A stretch of 64,000 bases of DNA from Ferruginibacter sp. (GTDB lineage Bacteria; Bacteroidota; Bacteroidia; Chitinophagales; Chitinophagaceae). Each line of letters starts with the position of its first letter. Position 1 is the stretch's first letter. This document shows, one piece after another, positions 28,647 to 38,158 of the stretch. The stretch is from NCBI GenBank assembly GCA_013141115.1, contig JABFRP010000004.1, forward strand, positions 333,837-397,836. Direction: 5' to 3'. A program made the position numbers and the translations under genes. The notes below the pieces were generated by a model that saw only the letters and a program-made list of their open reading frames with translations, searched no databases and was not told the DNA's origin.

Positions 28647-30152
28647 ATGAAAAATAGTATCAGCACAAAAGGATTAGAGATTTGGTTTGCCACCGGCAGC
28701 CAGAATTTATATGGCGAAGAAACGTTGAAGCAGGTAGCAAAGCATTCTACCCTTGTTGCAAAAACATTGAATGATGCAGAAGCTATTCCGGTAAAAGTTG
28801 TTTTTAAACCCGTTTTAAAATCCACTGAAGAAATTTACAATTTAGTAATTGATGCCAATGCGTCAAAAAATTGCATTGGCATCATTACATGGATGCACAC
28901 TTTTTCTCCTGCAAAAATGTGGATCAATGGTTTGAAAATTTTGCAAAAACCTTTGTTGCATTTGCACACCCAATTCAACCGTGATATTCCATGGGGCGAT
29001 ATTGATATGGATTTTATGAACCTGAACCAATCGGCTCATGGCGACCGTGAGTTTGGATTTATGATGAGCCGTATGCGTATGGAAAGAAAAGTAGTGGTAG
29101 GGCACTGGCAGGATAAAAATGTAATAGCACAAATTGCAGGCTGGAGCAGAGCAGCATTAGGCTGGAACGATTGGCAGGGTGCAAAATTTGTGCGCTTTGG
29201 CGATAACATGCGTTACGTTGCTGTAACTGATGGCGATAAAGTAGAAGCAGAATTAAAATTTGGCTACAGTGTAAATACGTATGGCATTGGCGATTTAGCG
29301 GGTGTAATTAATGGCGTAAAAGAAACGGCAGTTACAAAGCTGTGTGATGAATATGCAGAGCTGTATAAATTAATGACCTCCTTAAAAAAAGGAAATGCAC
29401 AACATCAATCTTTACGTGATGCTGCCAAAATGGAATTGGGGATGCGTAAATTTTTAGAAGAAGGGAATTACAAAGGCTTTACCGATACATTTGAAGATCT
29501 GCATGGCTTACCACAATTGCCGGGCATTGCCACGCAACGTTTGATGGCTGATGGTTATGGTTTTGGTGGCGAAGGCGACTGGAAAACTTCTGCATTGGTA
29601 AGAGCGATGAAAGTAATGGGAACAGGTTTGCCAGGCGGTAATTCTTTTATGGAAGATTATACTTATCATTTTGAACCGGGTAATGAAATGGTTTTAGGAA
29701 GTCATATGCTGGAAATTTGCCCCAGCATTGCCAATGCCAAACCAAGTTGCGAAATTCATCCATTAGGTATTGGCGGCAAAGCCGATCCGGTGCGTTTAGT
29801 GTTTAACGTAGGCGCAGGCCCTGCATTAAATGCATCTATCATGGATATGGGTAATCGTTTCAGGTTGTTGGTAAATACAGTGGATGCGGTAAAACCAAAA
29901 TTTGATCTGCCTAAATTGCCAGTAGCAAGAGTATTGTGGAAACCACACCCAAATATGCAAACAGCTTGCGCTGCATGGATATATGGCGGTGGTGCACACC
30001 ATACCGGTTACAGCCAAAATTTAACTGCAGAAAATATGGAAGACTTTGCAGCAATGGCCGATATTGAATTTGTTTGTATTAATAAGGATACCAGCATTTA
30101 CAATTTAAAGAACGAATTAAGATGGAATGATGTATTTTACAAAATAAAATAA
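28647..30152 (+). CDS. araA: L-arabinose isomerase
   Basis: A 501-residue enzyme converting L-arabinose to L-ribulose. It shows EIWFATGSQNLYGEETLKQV at the start, ITWMHTFSPAKMWINGL, LLHLHTQFNRDIPWGDIDMD, FGDNMRYVAVTDGDKVEAE, the catalytic FGGEGDWKTSALVRAM with the first Glu, MEDYTYHFEPGNEMVLGSHM with the second Glu, and histidines in EICPSIA ... CEIHPLGIGGK and GGGAHHTGYSQN. It is complete at the usual length. It completes the araBAD set, though the gene order here is B-D-galM-GH127-A. Confidence 0.97.
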   Translation: MKNSISTKGLEIWFATGSQNLYGEETLKQVAKHSTLVAKTLNDAEAIPVKVVFKPVLKSTEEIYNLVIDANASKNCIGIITWMHTFSPAKMWINGLKILQKPLLHLHTQFNRDIPWGDIDMDFMNLNQSAHGDREFGFMMSRMRMERKVVVGHWQDKNVIAQIAGWSRAALGWNDWQGAKFVRFGDNMRYVAVTDGDKVEAELKFGYSVNTYGIGDLAGVINGVKETAVTKLCDEYAELYKLMTSLKKGNAQHQSLRDAAKMELGMRKFLEEGNYKGFTDTFEDLHGLPQLPGIATQRLMADGYGFGGEGDWKTSALVRAMKVMGTGLPGGNSFMEDYTYHFEPGNEMVLGSHMLEICPSIANAKPSCEIHPLGIGGKADPVRLVFNVGAGPALNASIMDMGNRFRLLVNTVDAVKPKFDLPKLPVARVLWKPHPNMQTACAAWIYGGGAHHTGYSQNLTAENMEDFAAMADIEFVCINKDTSIYNLKNELRWNDVFYKIK

Positions 30153-30204
30153 ACGCTAACAAAATAAACAACCAACCAAATACTAATTAAAAAAAACTTG
30201 CATT

Positions 30205-31962
30205 ATGAAAGGATTAGCAACGATTGATTACATAGTTTTTCTTATCTACTTTGTAGTAGTAGCCGGATACGGTTATTGGATTTATAACCGCAAGAAAAAA
30301 GCTACCATGAACACTCATGACTTTTTTCTGGCAGAAGGATCTTTAACCTGGTGGGCCATTGGTGCATCGCTTATTGCCTCTAACATTAGTGCCGAGCAAT
30401 TTATTGGTATGAGTGGCGAAGGTTTTTTTGTGGGGATATCTGTAGCAGCTTATGAATGGATTGCTGCTGTTGCGTTGATCATTATTGCAATATGGTTTAT
30501 TCCTATTTATTTAAAGAACAAGATATACACTATGCCGCAGTTTTTAAAACAGCGATATAACGAATCAGTGTCTTTAATTATGGCGATATTCTGGTTGTTT
30601 TTATATGTGTTTGTAAACTTTACCTCAATACTTTATTTAGGTTCTGTTGCAATTGATCAATTACTGGGTGGTGGCCCTAACCAGGATTACCTGCATTTAG
30701 TTATGATTGTATTGATGGCAATGGCGCTCATTATTACATTAGGTGGTATGAAGGTAATTGGGTATACCGATGTAATACAGGTAGCTGTATTAATTATTGG
30801 AGGCTTTGCAACTATTTATTTAGCATTACAAATTGTAGATGAAAGAATAAACGGTGTGGCAAGCGGAAGTGTTGTTGATGGTTTTAAAACTTTAATGGGC
30901 CAGGCACCGGAACATTTTAAAATGATATTACCCAAACCTTCTGTAACTACTGCAACTATTGATATGCCCGAAAATTTAGACATACAAAAGTATGTGGTGT
31001 TGCCGGGTATTGCGATGTACTTTGCTGGCCAGTGGATAGTAAACTTAAATTATTGGGGTTGCAACCAGTACATTACACAAAGGGCATTGGGTGCAAACTT
31101 AGAAACTGCACGTACCGGTATTTTGTTTGCAGGGTTTATGAAATTGATGATGCCTATTATTGTAATGTTACCCGGTATTGCAGCTTACGTGTTGTATAAA
31201 AATAATCAGTTACCAGGTTTTGAAGGTGGTAAAGATGGAGCTTACTCAGCCATCCTGGCATTTTTGCCTGCCGGCTTAAAAGGTTTGGCTGTTGCTGCAC
31301 TTACTGCGGCCATTGTTGCCTCTCTTGCAGGTAAAGCCAACAGTATCTCTACCATATTTACTTTGGATATTTATAAAAAGTACATCAACAAAGATTCTGA
31401 TGAAAAGAAAATGGTTTGGACAGGCCGTATGACCATTTTTATTTCTATGGTAATTGCTATTTTATTTACCTGGAAAGATCTGTTAGGTATTGGTGGTGAA
31501 GGTGGATTTACTTTTATTCAAAAATATACAGGCTTTATCAGCCCGGGTGTATTTGCCATGTTTATCCTCGGCTTCTTTTGGAAGCGTACTACCGGTACAG
31601 CAGCATTAGTTGGTTTGATACTCGGTTTTGTACTGGCCATATTCTTTAATAATTATGCAGTGGATATTTTTGGTAAAGAAACATGGATGTATACCGCATT
31701 TGAATATCAGAAAATAGAAAAAGACGTACTTACACATAAAGAGGTAATTAAAACTATTGTTGAAATTCCATTCCTGATCAATATGGGCTGGTCATTCTTT
31801 TTAACAGTGCTTACTATGGTGGGCATTAGTTTGGCAGGGCCTAAAGTTAATCCTAAAGCATTTGAGATTGACAGCAGCATGTTTAAATTACAACCTAAAA
31901 CAATTGCATTAATTGTGGTTACGTTGTTGATCCTTACTTTAATCTATGTAAGGTTCTGGTAA
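30205..31962 (+). CDS. Sodium/sugar symporter (SSS family, SglT-like)
   Basis: A 585-residue inner-membrane protein with about 14 transmembrane segments. Family marks are TLEGSLTWW-like FFLAEGSLTWWAIGASLIAS (sodium-site region of TM1), ISAEQFIGMSGEGF, WIPIYLKN-like FIPIYLKNKIYTMPQFL, GGMKVIGYTDVIQ, NLNYWGCNQYITQRALGA and AALTAAIVASLAGKANSIST. These match sodium/glucose-galactose symporters. As the last gene of the pentose operon, it most likely imports arabinose and/or xylose. Confidence 0.93.
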   Translation: MKGLATIDYIVFLIYFVVVAGYGYWIYNRKKKATMNTHDFFLAEGSLTWWAIGASLIASNISAEQFIGMSGEGFFVGISVAAYEWIAAVALIIIAIWFIPIYLKNKIYTMPQFLKQRYNESVSLIMAIFWLFLYVFVNFTSILYLGSVAIDQLLGGGPNQDYLHLVMIVLMAMALIITLGGMKVIGYTDVIQVAVLIIGGFATIYLALQIVDERINGVASGSVVDGFKTLMGQAPEHFKMILPKPSVTTATIDMPENLDIQKYVVLPGIAMYFAGQWIVNLNYWGCNQYITQRALGANLETARTGILFAGFMKLMMPIIVMLPGIAAYVLYKNNQLPGFEGGKDGAYSAILAFLPAGLKGLAVAALTAAIVASLAGKANSISTIFTLDIYKKYINKDSDEKKMVWTGRMTIFISMVIAILFTWKDLLGIGGEGGFTFIQKYTGFISPGVFAMFILGFFWKRTTGTAALVGLILGFVLAIFFNNYAVDIFGKETWMYTAFEYQKIEKDVLTHKEVIKTIVEIPFLINMGWSFFLTVLTMVGISLAGPKVNPKAFEIDSSMFKLQPKTIALIVVTLLILTLIYVRFW

Positions 31963-31979
31963 AATAAATTGAAAGATTA

Positions 31980-32024
31980 AATAATAAAAATCCTCCGTAA
32001 GTACTACGGAGGATTTTTATTATT
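31980..32024. terminator. Strong terminator at the end of the pentose operon
   Basis: A perfect 20-bp stem (arms 31980-31999 and 32005-32024) with core ATCCTCCGTA / TACGGAGGAT and a five-base loop. A-rich and T-rich flanks make it bidirectional. Confidence 0.88.
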
Positions 32025-32111
32025 ACAAGAAATAGTTTTTATAACAATTATCTGCTGCTAATATAAGTTGGTATCAGGTGTCCGCTGCATTATTGTTTGT
32101 GTAGAAAAACC

Positions 32112-33089
32112 TTAGTGTTTTAATGGCCGTTTCTTTATCATGCCACCCTTGGTATCTTTTATACTGCTCATTACAACAAACGCATGGGGATCAATTTTTT
32201 CTATCTCAGTGTTCAGCCTGTTTAATTCTAACCGGGTAACAACAGTATATACAATATCAATATCTTTTGCTTCTCCTGATTTACCAAAACCACGTTTGCC
32301 ATTGTATACTGTTACGCCACGGCCAATGGTATTGATGATCATTTCCCTTATCTCATTATTATGCGAAGAAATGATGGTAACACCGGTGTATTCTTCAATA
32401 CCTTCAATAATAAAATCCAACGTTTTTGATGCCGCTAAATAAGTAACCAAGGAGTACATGGCAATTTCAATAGTTAAAAAATGGGCAGCTGCTGAAAAAA
32501 TAATAATGTTGATAAGAATGATAATGTCGCCGATGGTGGTACCCAGCTTACGGCTTAAGTAAATGGCCAGCACTTCTGTGCCATCAATTACAGCACCACC
32601 TCTTACAGCAAGGCCAATGCCGGCACCCAGAAAAAATCCACCGAACAACGCCACCAGTAAATTGTCGTTGGTTACATTAGGAAAATTAACTGTAGCTACA
32701 ACCAATGCAAGGCCGCAAATAGCCAATGCCGTTTTAATGGCAAATCCTTTACCTAAAGTTTTATAGCCCAGTAAAATAAACGGAATGTTGATCAATATTA
32801 ATAAAAGATACAAAGGCACTGGCGTAAGTGCAGATATTAAAAGTGAAATACCTGTAGCACCGCCATCAATAAAATGATTGGTTAATAAAAAACCTTTAAA
32901 GCCAAATGCTGCAGAAAAGATGCCCAGCGTGATGATGAAAAAATCTCTTATATGCCGCACAACAGTAACCTTAAACTCCCACAATCCTTTGGCAAGTTCA
33001 AATTTAGAATAGTTTTTTTCTTTGTTAGCCTTATCAGCTTTTTTTTTTAGTGTGGTCTGAATTACGACATGTGTCCAAAATGGGTTCAT
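32112..33089 (-). CDS. YitT family membrane protein
   Basis: A 325-residue protein with five or six predicted membrane helices (FFIITLGIFSAAFGFKGFLL, LYLLLILINIPFILLGY, ALAICGLALVVATVNF) followed by a C-terminal DUF2179 domain (GVTIISSHNNEIREMIINTI, GRGVTVYNGKRGF, DIDIVYTVVTRLE). The GGATGISLLISALT segment is typical of YitT proteins. Function is unknown; a transporter role is proposed for the family. The first about 35 residues are charged and may begin later, at another Met. It is convergent with the pentose operon. Confidence 0.85.
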   Translation of the reverse strand: MNPFWTHVVIQTTLKKKADKANKEKNYSKFELAKGLWEFKVTVVRHIRDFFIITLGIFSAAFGFKGFLLTNHFIDGGATGISLLISALTPVPLYLLLILINIPFILLGYKTLGKGFAIKTALAICGLALVVATVNFPNVTNDNLLVALFGGFFLGAGIGLAVRGGAVIDGTEVLAIYLSRKLGTTIGDIIILINIIIFSAAAHFLTIEIAMYSLVTYLAASKTLDFIIEGIEEYTGVTIISSHNNEIREMIINTIGRGVTVYNGKRGFGKSGEAKDIDIVYTVVTRLELNRLNTEIEKIDPHAFVVMSSIKDTKGGMIKKRPLKH

Positions 33090-33268
33090 AATTAGTTAAC
33101 CATCTTTCTGTAGTAAGAAGATGTAATTATTTGTGAAGAAATATGTTGCCCTGTCTGTAATCAAATTTAAGATTAAAAACCGAGGATTGGTGTTTTGTAA
33201 TTTGGAACTAAAGTTTTTAACATACAATAAAGTACAATAGCATTGTAATCTGTTTTCTTGTTGTAAAT

Positions 33269-33303
33269 AAAAAAAGCGTTGCAGTTACTGCAACGCTTTT
33301 TTT
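33269..33303 (-). terminator. Intrinsic terminator of the TPR gene
   Basis: Perfect 16-bp stem with core GCGTTGCAG / CTGCAACGC, seven A and seven T on the outer ends and a 3-base loop. It lies 15 bp past the stop of the minus-strand TPR gene. Confidence 0.88.
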
Positions 33304-33318
33304 ATATTTTTTTCAGGA

Positions 33319-34926
33319 TTATGAGCCTGATGCTTTCAGTTTTTCCAGTATTTTTTTTGCTTCTTCATTAGTAGGGTCAAACAATAAATATTGAGTAAGA
33401 TATTCAATAGCTTTAGGTTTATCTTTTGATATGTTACCATAATATAACACCAGTTTATACAAGCTGCTTATAAGCTGGGGTTTATATTTTACTGTATCTC
33501 TGTTGGCAAAAGCCACCATACTTTCGTAATGCGGTACTGCAAGTCCAAGCAGCATACTGGTATCCAATGCTTCGTTGCATTTAATGCGGTAGGTATAGCC
33601 ATATATCTGGTCGGGATATTTTTCTTTGTACTGTTGCCAAAGGCTATCAGCAAAAGTATAATTCAATATAGCCATGTGTGCCATTGCCCTGTTGTACAAG
33701 TCAACATTGCTGGGTTTGGCTTTTACGGTAAACAACCTGTCCCAGGTGGCAGCTATCTGTTGTGTATTGTTGAGTTTTTTATAGAGGTCGATAATTTTTA
33801 AAAGATAGTTTACCCGTCCTGCATTATCATTTTCAAAAGCCTTATTCATGTATTCAATGGCTTTTTCTTCGCTGCCGGCAAATTTGGCAAACACAGTAGC
33901 CGCAATCTCATAATCATTAGGCTGAATTTTATCAGGCTGTTCCTGTTGCATAAATTCTTCTATACTCTTTTTGGCATTTACAGAGTCTTTCAGCCTTTCG
34001 TAGCAATAGGCATTTAGTATTTTTAACCGCAGGCCAATTTCTGCTTTGCAGTTGCCGCTTTCCAGCTCGGCAGATTTGGTAAGGGCTTCGCTGTATTTAC
34101 CAATTTTAAAAAGATAGTCGGCTGCAAATAATTCCACATTGCAATCGGCATCGGTGTTGGCAATATATTTATCAAGGTATTCCTTTGCTTTGTTTACATC
34201 TGTTAAAGAGTAATGGTTATAAAGGCTGAGGTATACCGGCGCAAATGCAGGGTCTGTTGCAATTACTTTATCGTAACTCTCCAGCATTTCCGGAAAACTT
34301 TTTTGCGTTTGGTACATTCTGCCCATCTGTAAATAGGGGATCACATTTTTAGGGTCAGCTTCGGTAGCACTGCGGTAATTGATATAAGCATTACTGCCAT
34401 CCACCATTTTGCGATATGCATTACCCATTAAAATGTAAGCAGCAGTTTTATTTACATTTTTTAAGGCCAGTGCTTTGTTTATTATACCAATGGCATACTC
34501 ATGATTATCGCTTTTAGCATCAATGGCAGCTCTTGCCACGGCTAATAAAATATCGGCATTTTTGCCAGCGCTAGCTTCTGCTGCAGCAAGTTTTGCTTTA
34601 GCTTCTTCAGGTTTATTTTCTTTTATATACACATGCCCTATGGCAGCAGTAAGCAGGCCATTGCCGGGGTTAGCTTGTAAGGCTTTGGTAATAATGTCGC
34701 TGGCTTTTGCCACATCTGCTTTGGGCATTTGCAGGTAAGCCAGGCCCAGCCAGTATGCAGCGTCGGTATTTTTATTGTCTGCAGCTACTAAAGGTTCCAG
34801 CAATTTAATGGCTGATTTGTACCTTTCGTAATACAGCATTTTTTTAGCCGCATCAATATTTTGTGCAGATGCAGCAATAAAAGAAAGGAACACCAGAGGA
34901 AGTAATAAATATTTTTTCATTTTCAC
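33319..34926 (-). CDS. Exported tetratricopeptide repeat protein
   Basis: A 535-residue protein with a signal peptide (LLLPLVFLSFIAASAQ). TPR-like helical pairs run through the whole chain: YYERYKSAIKLLEPLVAA, DAAYWLGLAYLQMPKAD, AILMGNAYRKMVDGSNAYI, IPYLQMGRMYQTQKSF, and a final AIEYLTQYLLFDPTNEEAKK. There is no catalytic domain. Periplasmic scaffolds of this sort are common in Bacteroidota. It is monocistronic with its own terminator; partners are not apparent. Confidence 0.85.
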   Translation of the reverse strand: MKMKKYLLLPLVFLSFIAASAQNIDAAKKMLYYERYKSAIKLLEPLVAADNKNTDAAYWLGLAYLQMPKADVAKASDIITKALQANPGNGLLTAAIGHVYIKENKPEEAKAKLAAAEASAGKNADILLAVARAAIDAKSDNHEYAIGIINKALALKNVNKTAAYILMGNAYRKMVDGSNAYINYRSATEADPKNVIPYLQMGRMYQTQKSFPEMLESYDKVIATDPAFAPVYLSLYNHYSLTDVNKAKEYLDKYIANTDADCNVELFAADYLFKIGKYSEALTKSAELESGNCKAEIGLRLKILNAYCYERLKDSVNAKKSIEEFMQQEQPDKIQPNDYEIAATVFAKFAGSEEKAIEYMNKAFENDNAGRVNYLLKIIDLYKKLNNTQQIAATWDRLFTVKAKPSNVDLYNRAMAHMAILNYTFADSLWQQYKEKYPDQIYGYTYRIKCNEALDTSMLLGLAVPHYESMVAFANRDTVKYKPQLISSLYKLVLYYGNISKDKPKAIEYLTQYLLFDPTNEEAKKILEKLKASGS

Positions 34927-35327
34927 GTATTTAAAGTTATTGAAAGTAATAATTTTTTCTTAACAGAAAGGTTAAATAAATATCAGCGCCTTTTGCAATA
35001 TCGCTTTATTATACCTGGTTATAAAGTAAAAGAAAGCAATACCATAAAATCATCTGTTTAGCATATAGCCAAATTTATAATTAAAAATCGGGAATCAGAT
35101 TGGCCACCACCATCTATCAGCCTGATTTTCATCAGTTTTTTTAATGTTTTTTTTCTTATCACTCACTGGTTACGGCAAAGTTGATGATATTAAAACCGGT
35201 TGTTTTTTTATAAGAAGCTTACAACGGTTATGAGTACCATAGTTTTATAAACAGTAATTAACAATGGTAAGAATAGACAGGGTTTACTTATATTTGAGAT
35301 TATTTAATAAACCCCCCACCTTTTTTT
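34927..35327. other. Divergent intergenic region with a candidate -7 element
   Basis: 401 bp between the minus-strand TPR gene and the plus-strand two-component operon. TATATTTG at 35289-35296 fits the Bacteroidota -7 consensus TAnnTTTG and lies 31 bp before the ATG at 35328; a good TTTG at -33 is not seen. The rest shows nothing recognisable. Confidence 0.4.
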
Positions 35328-35708
35328 ATGAACAATCAAATCGTTCCTGGTGCACAGGACACTATCCCCGAACAATTAGCGGTAACTATTACTACCAACT
35401 GGCGTGATTACATCAGCAAGCATGATCCTGATCCTAATTACATCCGGGCCTTTAATATTCCTATGGTGGATATTAAAGAACTGGCAGAGTTTTATGCATG
35501 CCCTTCGGTAAGAGCTTATCTGGCCATGGAAACTCCCGGTGATATAACAACACTAAAAATAGTTTTAGTGCCGGTGGATGCAAATGGTAATGATATACTG
35601 TCTGTTCCTGTTAAAACAGATGCTAACGTGGTTGACCAAAGTTCTATTTACGATTTTACATCCCCATGTCCTCAGCTCTGCGATCTTAATAGTCCATTGT
35701 TTCAATAG
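35328..35708 (+). CDS. Hypothetical protein at head of a two-component operon
   Basis: A 126-residue soluble protein that I do not recognise. It has no signal peptide or membrane helix, contains WRDYISKHDPDPNYIRAF and YACPSVRAYLAMETPGD, and ends in a cysteine-containing tail (SPCPQLCDLNSPLFQ). It is 5 bp ahead of a membrane protein that overlaps the sensor kinase gene, so it belongs to the same transcript. It could be an accessory or an output of the system. Confidence 0.6.
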   Translation: MNNQIVPGAQDTIPEQLAVTITTNWRDYISKHDPDPNYIRAFNIPMVDIKELAEFYACPSVRAYLAMETPGDITTLKIVLVPVDANGNDILSVPVKTDANVVDQSSIYDFTSPCPQLCDLNSPLFQ

Positions 35709-35713
35709 GTTAA

Positions 35714-36358
35714 ATGGATAGCAAGTATTTTATGGGAGTAATAGTACCGTTAAGTGTATTACTCCCCATTTTTATTGGCATTATAAAACTGAAGGCTTTA
35801 TTGCCAACAGCAAGGATAATATTGTGGTATCTTTTTGTGTCTGCAATTTTAAGTGCTGCATCAGTTATTATGGGCAGATATTTTCATGAGAATAATATGC
35901 CCCTGGTACATTTGTACACTGTTTTGGAAGTGCTGCTGTTTACCTGGTATTATAAACGATTGTCGGGAGCTTCAAAAACCAATGTGTTCTACATTGTACT
36001 ACCGGCGGCATTTATAGTGTTATGTATTATTAATGCAGTTTTTTTTCAGAGCATTTATACATACAGTAGCTATACCCGATCGGTAGAAGCTATTATTTTA
36101 ATGATGTTTGCATTAAGTTATTTTGCAAAAATGGCTACAGGTAACTCAGAAAAAAAAGTAGGAAAACAGCCCGACTTTTACTTTAATGCCGGCATATTTT
36201 TATACTTTTCCGGTGCCTTTATGTTATTTATCTTTTCTAATTTTATTGCGGCTAATTTAACAAAACATAACTTTTTAATTATCTGGAATATTCATGCGGC
36301 TTTACTTTTGCTGATGTATATATTATTTTCAATAGCTTTTTTTAAATGCAAAAAGTAA
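35714..36358 (+). CDS. Multi-pass membrane protein of the two-component operon
   Basis: A 214-residue protein with about seven hydrophobic segments (VIVPLSVLLPIFIGIIKL, IILWYLFVSAILSAASVI, VFYIVLPAAFIVLCIINAVF, FLYFSGAFMLFIFSNFI, ALLLLMYILFSIAFF). No known catalytic motif. Its 3' end overlaps the start of the histidine kinase by 13 bp. The kinase itself has only one N-terminal membrane segment, so this protein may be its sensing partner. That is inference. Confidence 0.65.
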   Translation: MDSKYFMGVIVPLSVLLPIFIGIIKLKALLPTARIILWYLFVSAILSAASVIMGRYFHENNMPLVHLYTVLEVLLFTWYYKRLSGASKTNVFYIVLPAAFIVLCIINAVFFQSIYTYSSYTRSVEAIILMMFALSYFAKMATGNSEKKVGKQPDFYFNAGIFLYFSGAFMLFIFSNFIAANLTKHNFLIIWNIHAALLLLMYILFSIAFFKCKK

Positions 36359-37134
36359 CCGACAATATTTTTTTACTGGTATTGTTTGCCATGGCGGGTA
36401 CTTTCATCCTGGCTGCTTCCTTTATTTTCTTTTTTATAAAATACCAGCGCAGGATAAACCTGCAAAAAGAAGCCATGCAAAAAGCAGAACTGGATTATGG
36501 CGAGCAGTTACTAAATGCCACTCTGCTATCGCAGGAAGAAGAAAGAAAACGTATTGGACGAGATCTGCATGATGATGTAGGCGCTTCCTTATCTAACTTA
36601 AAAATGATAATGGCGCAAAATATTGAAGCGGCACCCGGCAAGCCGGAGTACAAACCTTTGATAGATAAAATAATTACCACTGTCCGTACTATCTCTCACA
36701 GCCTTTCGCCACCGGGGCTGGAGCTTTTTGGGCTTGAATATGCCCTGCACGAATTGTTTGATAGTTTTAATGCACCGGGTGCATTACATTTGAATTTTGA
36801 AAATGAGCTGGGAGAGCAATTAGACAGTTTGGGTAATCAAACATCGCTGGCTTTGTTTAGGGTAATACAGGAGTTGTTATCCAATACGGTTAAGCATGCC
36901 GGGGCAAAAAATGTGCTGGTAAAATGTTTTGTACAAAATGGTAATGCAGTGGTTACTTACCAGGATGATGGTAAAGGAATAGCTGCAACTGCTTCGGCTA
37001 AACCCGGTATGGGCATGCAAAATATTCAGGCACGGTTAAAAATGATACATGCAGCAAGTGAAATGGCCACAGCACCGGGAGGAGGTTTTTTAATAAAAAT
37101 AATATTACAGCACAAAGCGGCTGCTACAATATGA
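36346..37134 (+). CDS. Sensor histidine kinase, HisKA_3 / NarL type
   Basis: A 262-residue kinase with one N-terminal membrane helix (IFLLVLFAMAGTFILAASF), then a coiled linker. The dimerisation and phosphoacceptor motif is EEERKRIGRDLHDDVGASLS, with the reactive His at about 77. The HATPase_c domain follows, with FRVIQELLSNTVKHAGAKN (N box) and YQDDGKGI / GMGMQNIQARLKM (G boxes). No periplasmic sensor domain is present. The stop overlaps the response regulator start by four bases, so the two are coupled. Confidence 0.92.
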   Translation: MQKVTDNIFLLVLFAMAGTFILAASFIFFFIKYQRRINLQKEAMQKAELDYGEQLLNATLLSQEEERKRIGRDLHDDVGASLSNLKMIMAQNIEAAPGKPEYKPLIDKIITTVRTISHSLSPPGLELFGLEYALHELFDSFNAPGALHLNFENELGEQLDSLGNQTSLALFRVIQELLSNTVKHAGAKNVLVKCFVQNGNAVVTYQDDGKGIAATASAKPGMGMQNIQARLKMIHAASEMATAPGGGFLIKIILQHKAAATI

Positions 37135-37799
37135 ATGATATACTTATTTCTTTGGTAGATGACCAACAGTTGTTCAGAAGCGGATTAGCAGGTTTAATTC
37201 GCTCTGTAGAAGGCTTTGCTTTACATTCAGAAGCCGAGAACGGCAGGGTTTTTATAGATCAGCTGGAAGCTGGTGGTACACTGCCGGATATTGCACTGAT
37301 AGATATGCACATGCCCGAAATGAATGGCGTGGAGCTGAATGAAATTTTACAAAAAAAATATCCTTCTATAAAAGTGCTGATACTTTCGGTGTACGACCAG
37401 GAAAGATTTATTGGCAAAATGATTGAAGCCGGCGCTTGCGGTTATCTTACTAAAAATTGCGAAATTGAAGAACTGATCATGGCTATAAATACCACTTACA
37501 AATCGGGTTTTTACTTTAACCAGGTTACATTACAGGCCATGCGTAAAGCATCGCAATACAAAACAGGCGATATTAAAAACCTGAACAATATTGCAATTGA
37601 ACTTACCAACCGGGAAAAAGAGATAGTGGTATTATTATGTAAAGAATTGACCAATGCCGAAATTGCTGAACAACTTTTTATAAGTTCCCGAACGGTAGAG
37701 GGACATAGAAACAACTTACTGCTTAAAACCGGCTGCCGCAATACGGCAGGCCTGGTAATTTTTGCTATAAAGAACGGACTTTTTAGTATTGATCTTTAA
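37131..37799 (+). CDS. Response regulator, NarL/FixJ (LuxR) family
   Basis: A 222-residue DNA-binding regulator. The receiver domain has the acidic pair in LVDDQQLF, the phospho-accepting Asp in ALIDMHMPEMNG, and the conserved Lys in CGYLTKNC. A GerE/LuxR helix-turn-helix (LTNREKEIVVLLCKELTNAE, IAEQLFISSRTVEGHRNNLL) ends the protein. It partners the kinase upstream. Target genes are unknown; the outer-membrane protein at 38159 is the nearest candidate. Confidence 0.93.
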   Translation: MNDILISLVDDQQLFRSGLAGLIRSVEGFALHSEAENGRVFIDQLEAGGTLPDIALIDMHMPEMNGVELNEILQKKYPSIKVLILSVYDQERFIGKMIEAGACGYLTKNCEIEELIMAINTTYKSGFYFNQVTLQAMRKASQYKTGDIKNLNNIAIELTNREKEIVVLLCKELTNAEIAEQLFISSRTVEGHRNNLLLKTGCRNTAGLVIFAIKNGLFSIDL

Positions 37800-37801
37800 T
37801 C

Positions 37802-37828
37802 ACCTGCTCCGCTTTGTACAAAGCAGGT
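37802..37828 (+). terminator. Hairpin just after the response regulator
   Basis: Arms ACCTGCT and AGCAGGT, 2 bp after the stop codon, with inner palindrome GCTTTGTACAAAGC. No good T-run follows, so termination here may be weak. Confidence 0.45.
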
Positions 37829-38056
37829 AGAAATACCTGTTTTAATAAAGGCCATAACTACGCTGTTTTTTCTACCACTAATACTTTCTCTTTGTTATCA
37901 GCTTAGAAAAACCAAGGTTTACTTAGCCAGCTGAAAGTGTTTTGTGCCGAACAGTATTTGAACATACTTAAATTTTGAATTTTAACCGTATTCTCTTTGT
38001 TTCTTCTTGCCTGATAACAGGTGCAAAATATTTTTCAGTGGGTTTTCCAAGCAAGG

Positions 38057-38085
38057 AACCGTCTCAAGTATTTGAGGCGGTTTTT
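38057..38085 (+). terminator. Intrinsic terminator, plus strand
   Basis: Arms AACCGTCTCAA and TTGAGGCGGTT (one G-T pair) with a 4-base loop and a run of T after it. It lies about 260 bp past the response regulator gene. The DNA between the two terminator-like hairpins shows no gene. Confidence 0.7.
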
Positions 38086-38100
38086 ATTTTAAGCCTGTGC

Positions 38101-38136
38101 AAAAAAAAGGAAGCTACTCTTTTCAGAACAGCTTCC
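38101..38136 (-). terminator. Intrinsic terminator, minus strand
   Basis: On the minus strand GGAAGCT, a 14-base loop, AGCTTCC and then eight T. It follows the outer-membrane protein gene that ends at 38159. Confidence 0.82.
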
Positions 38137-38158
38137 TTCTACAACCAAGCAATCGATT

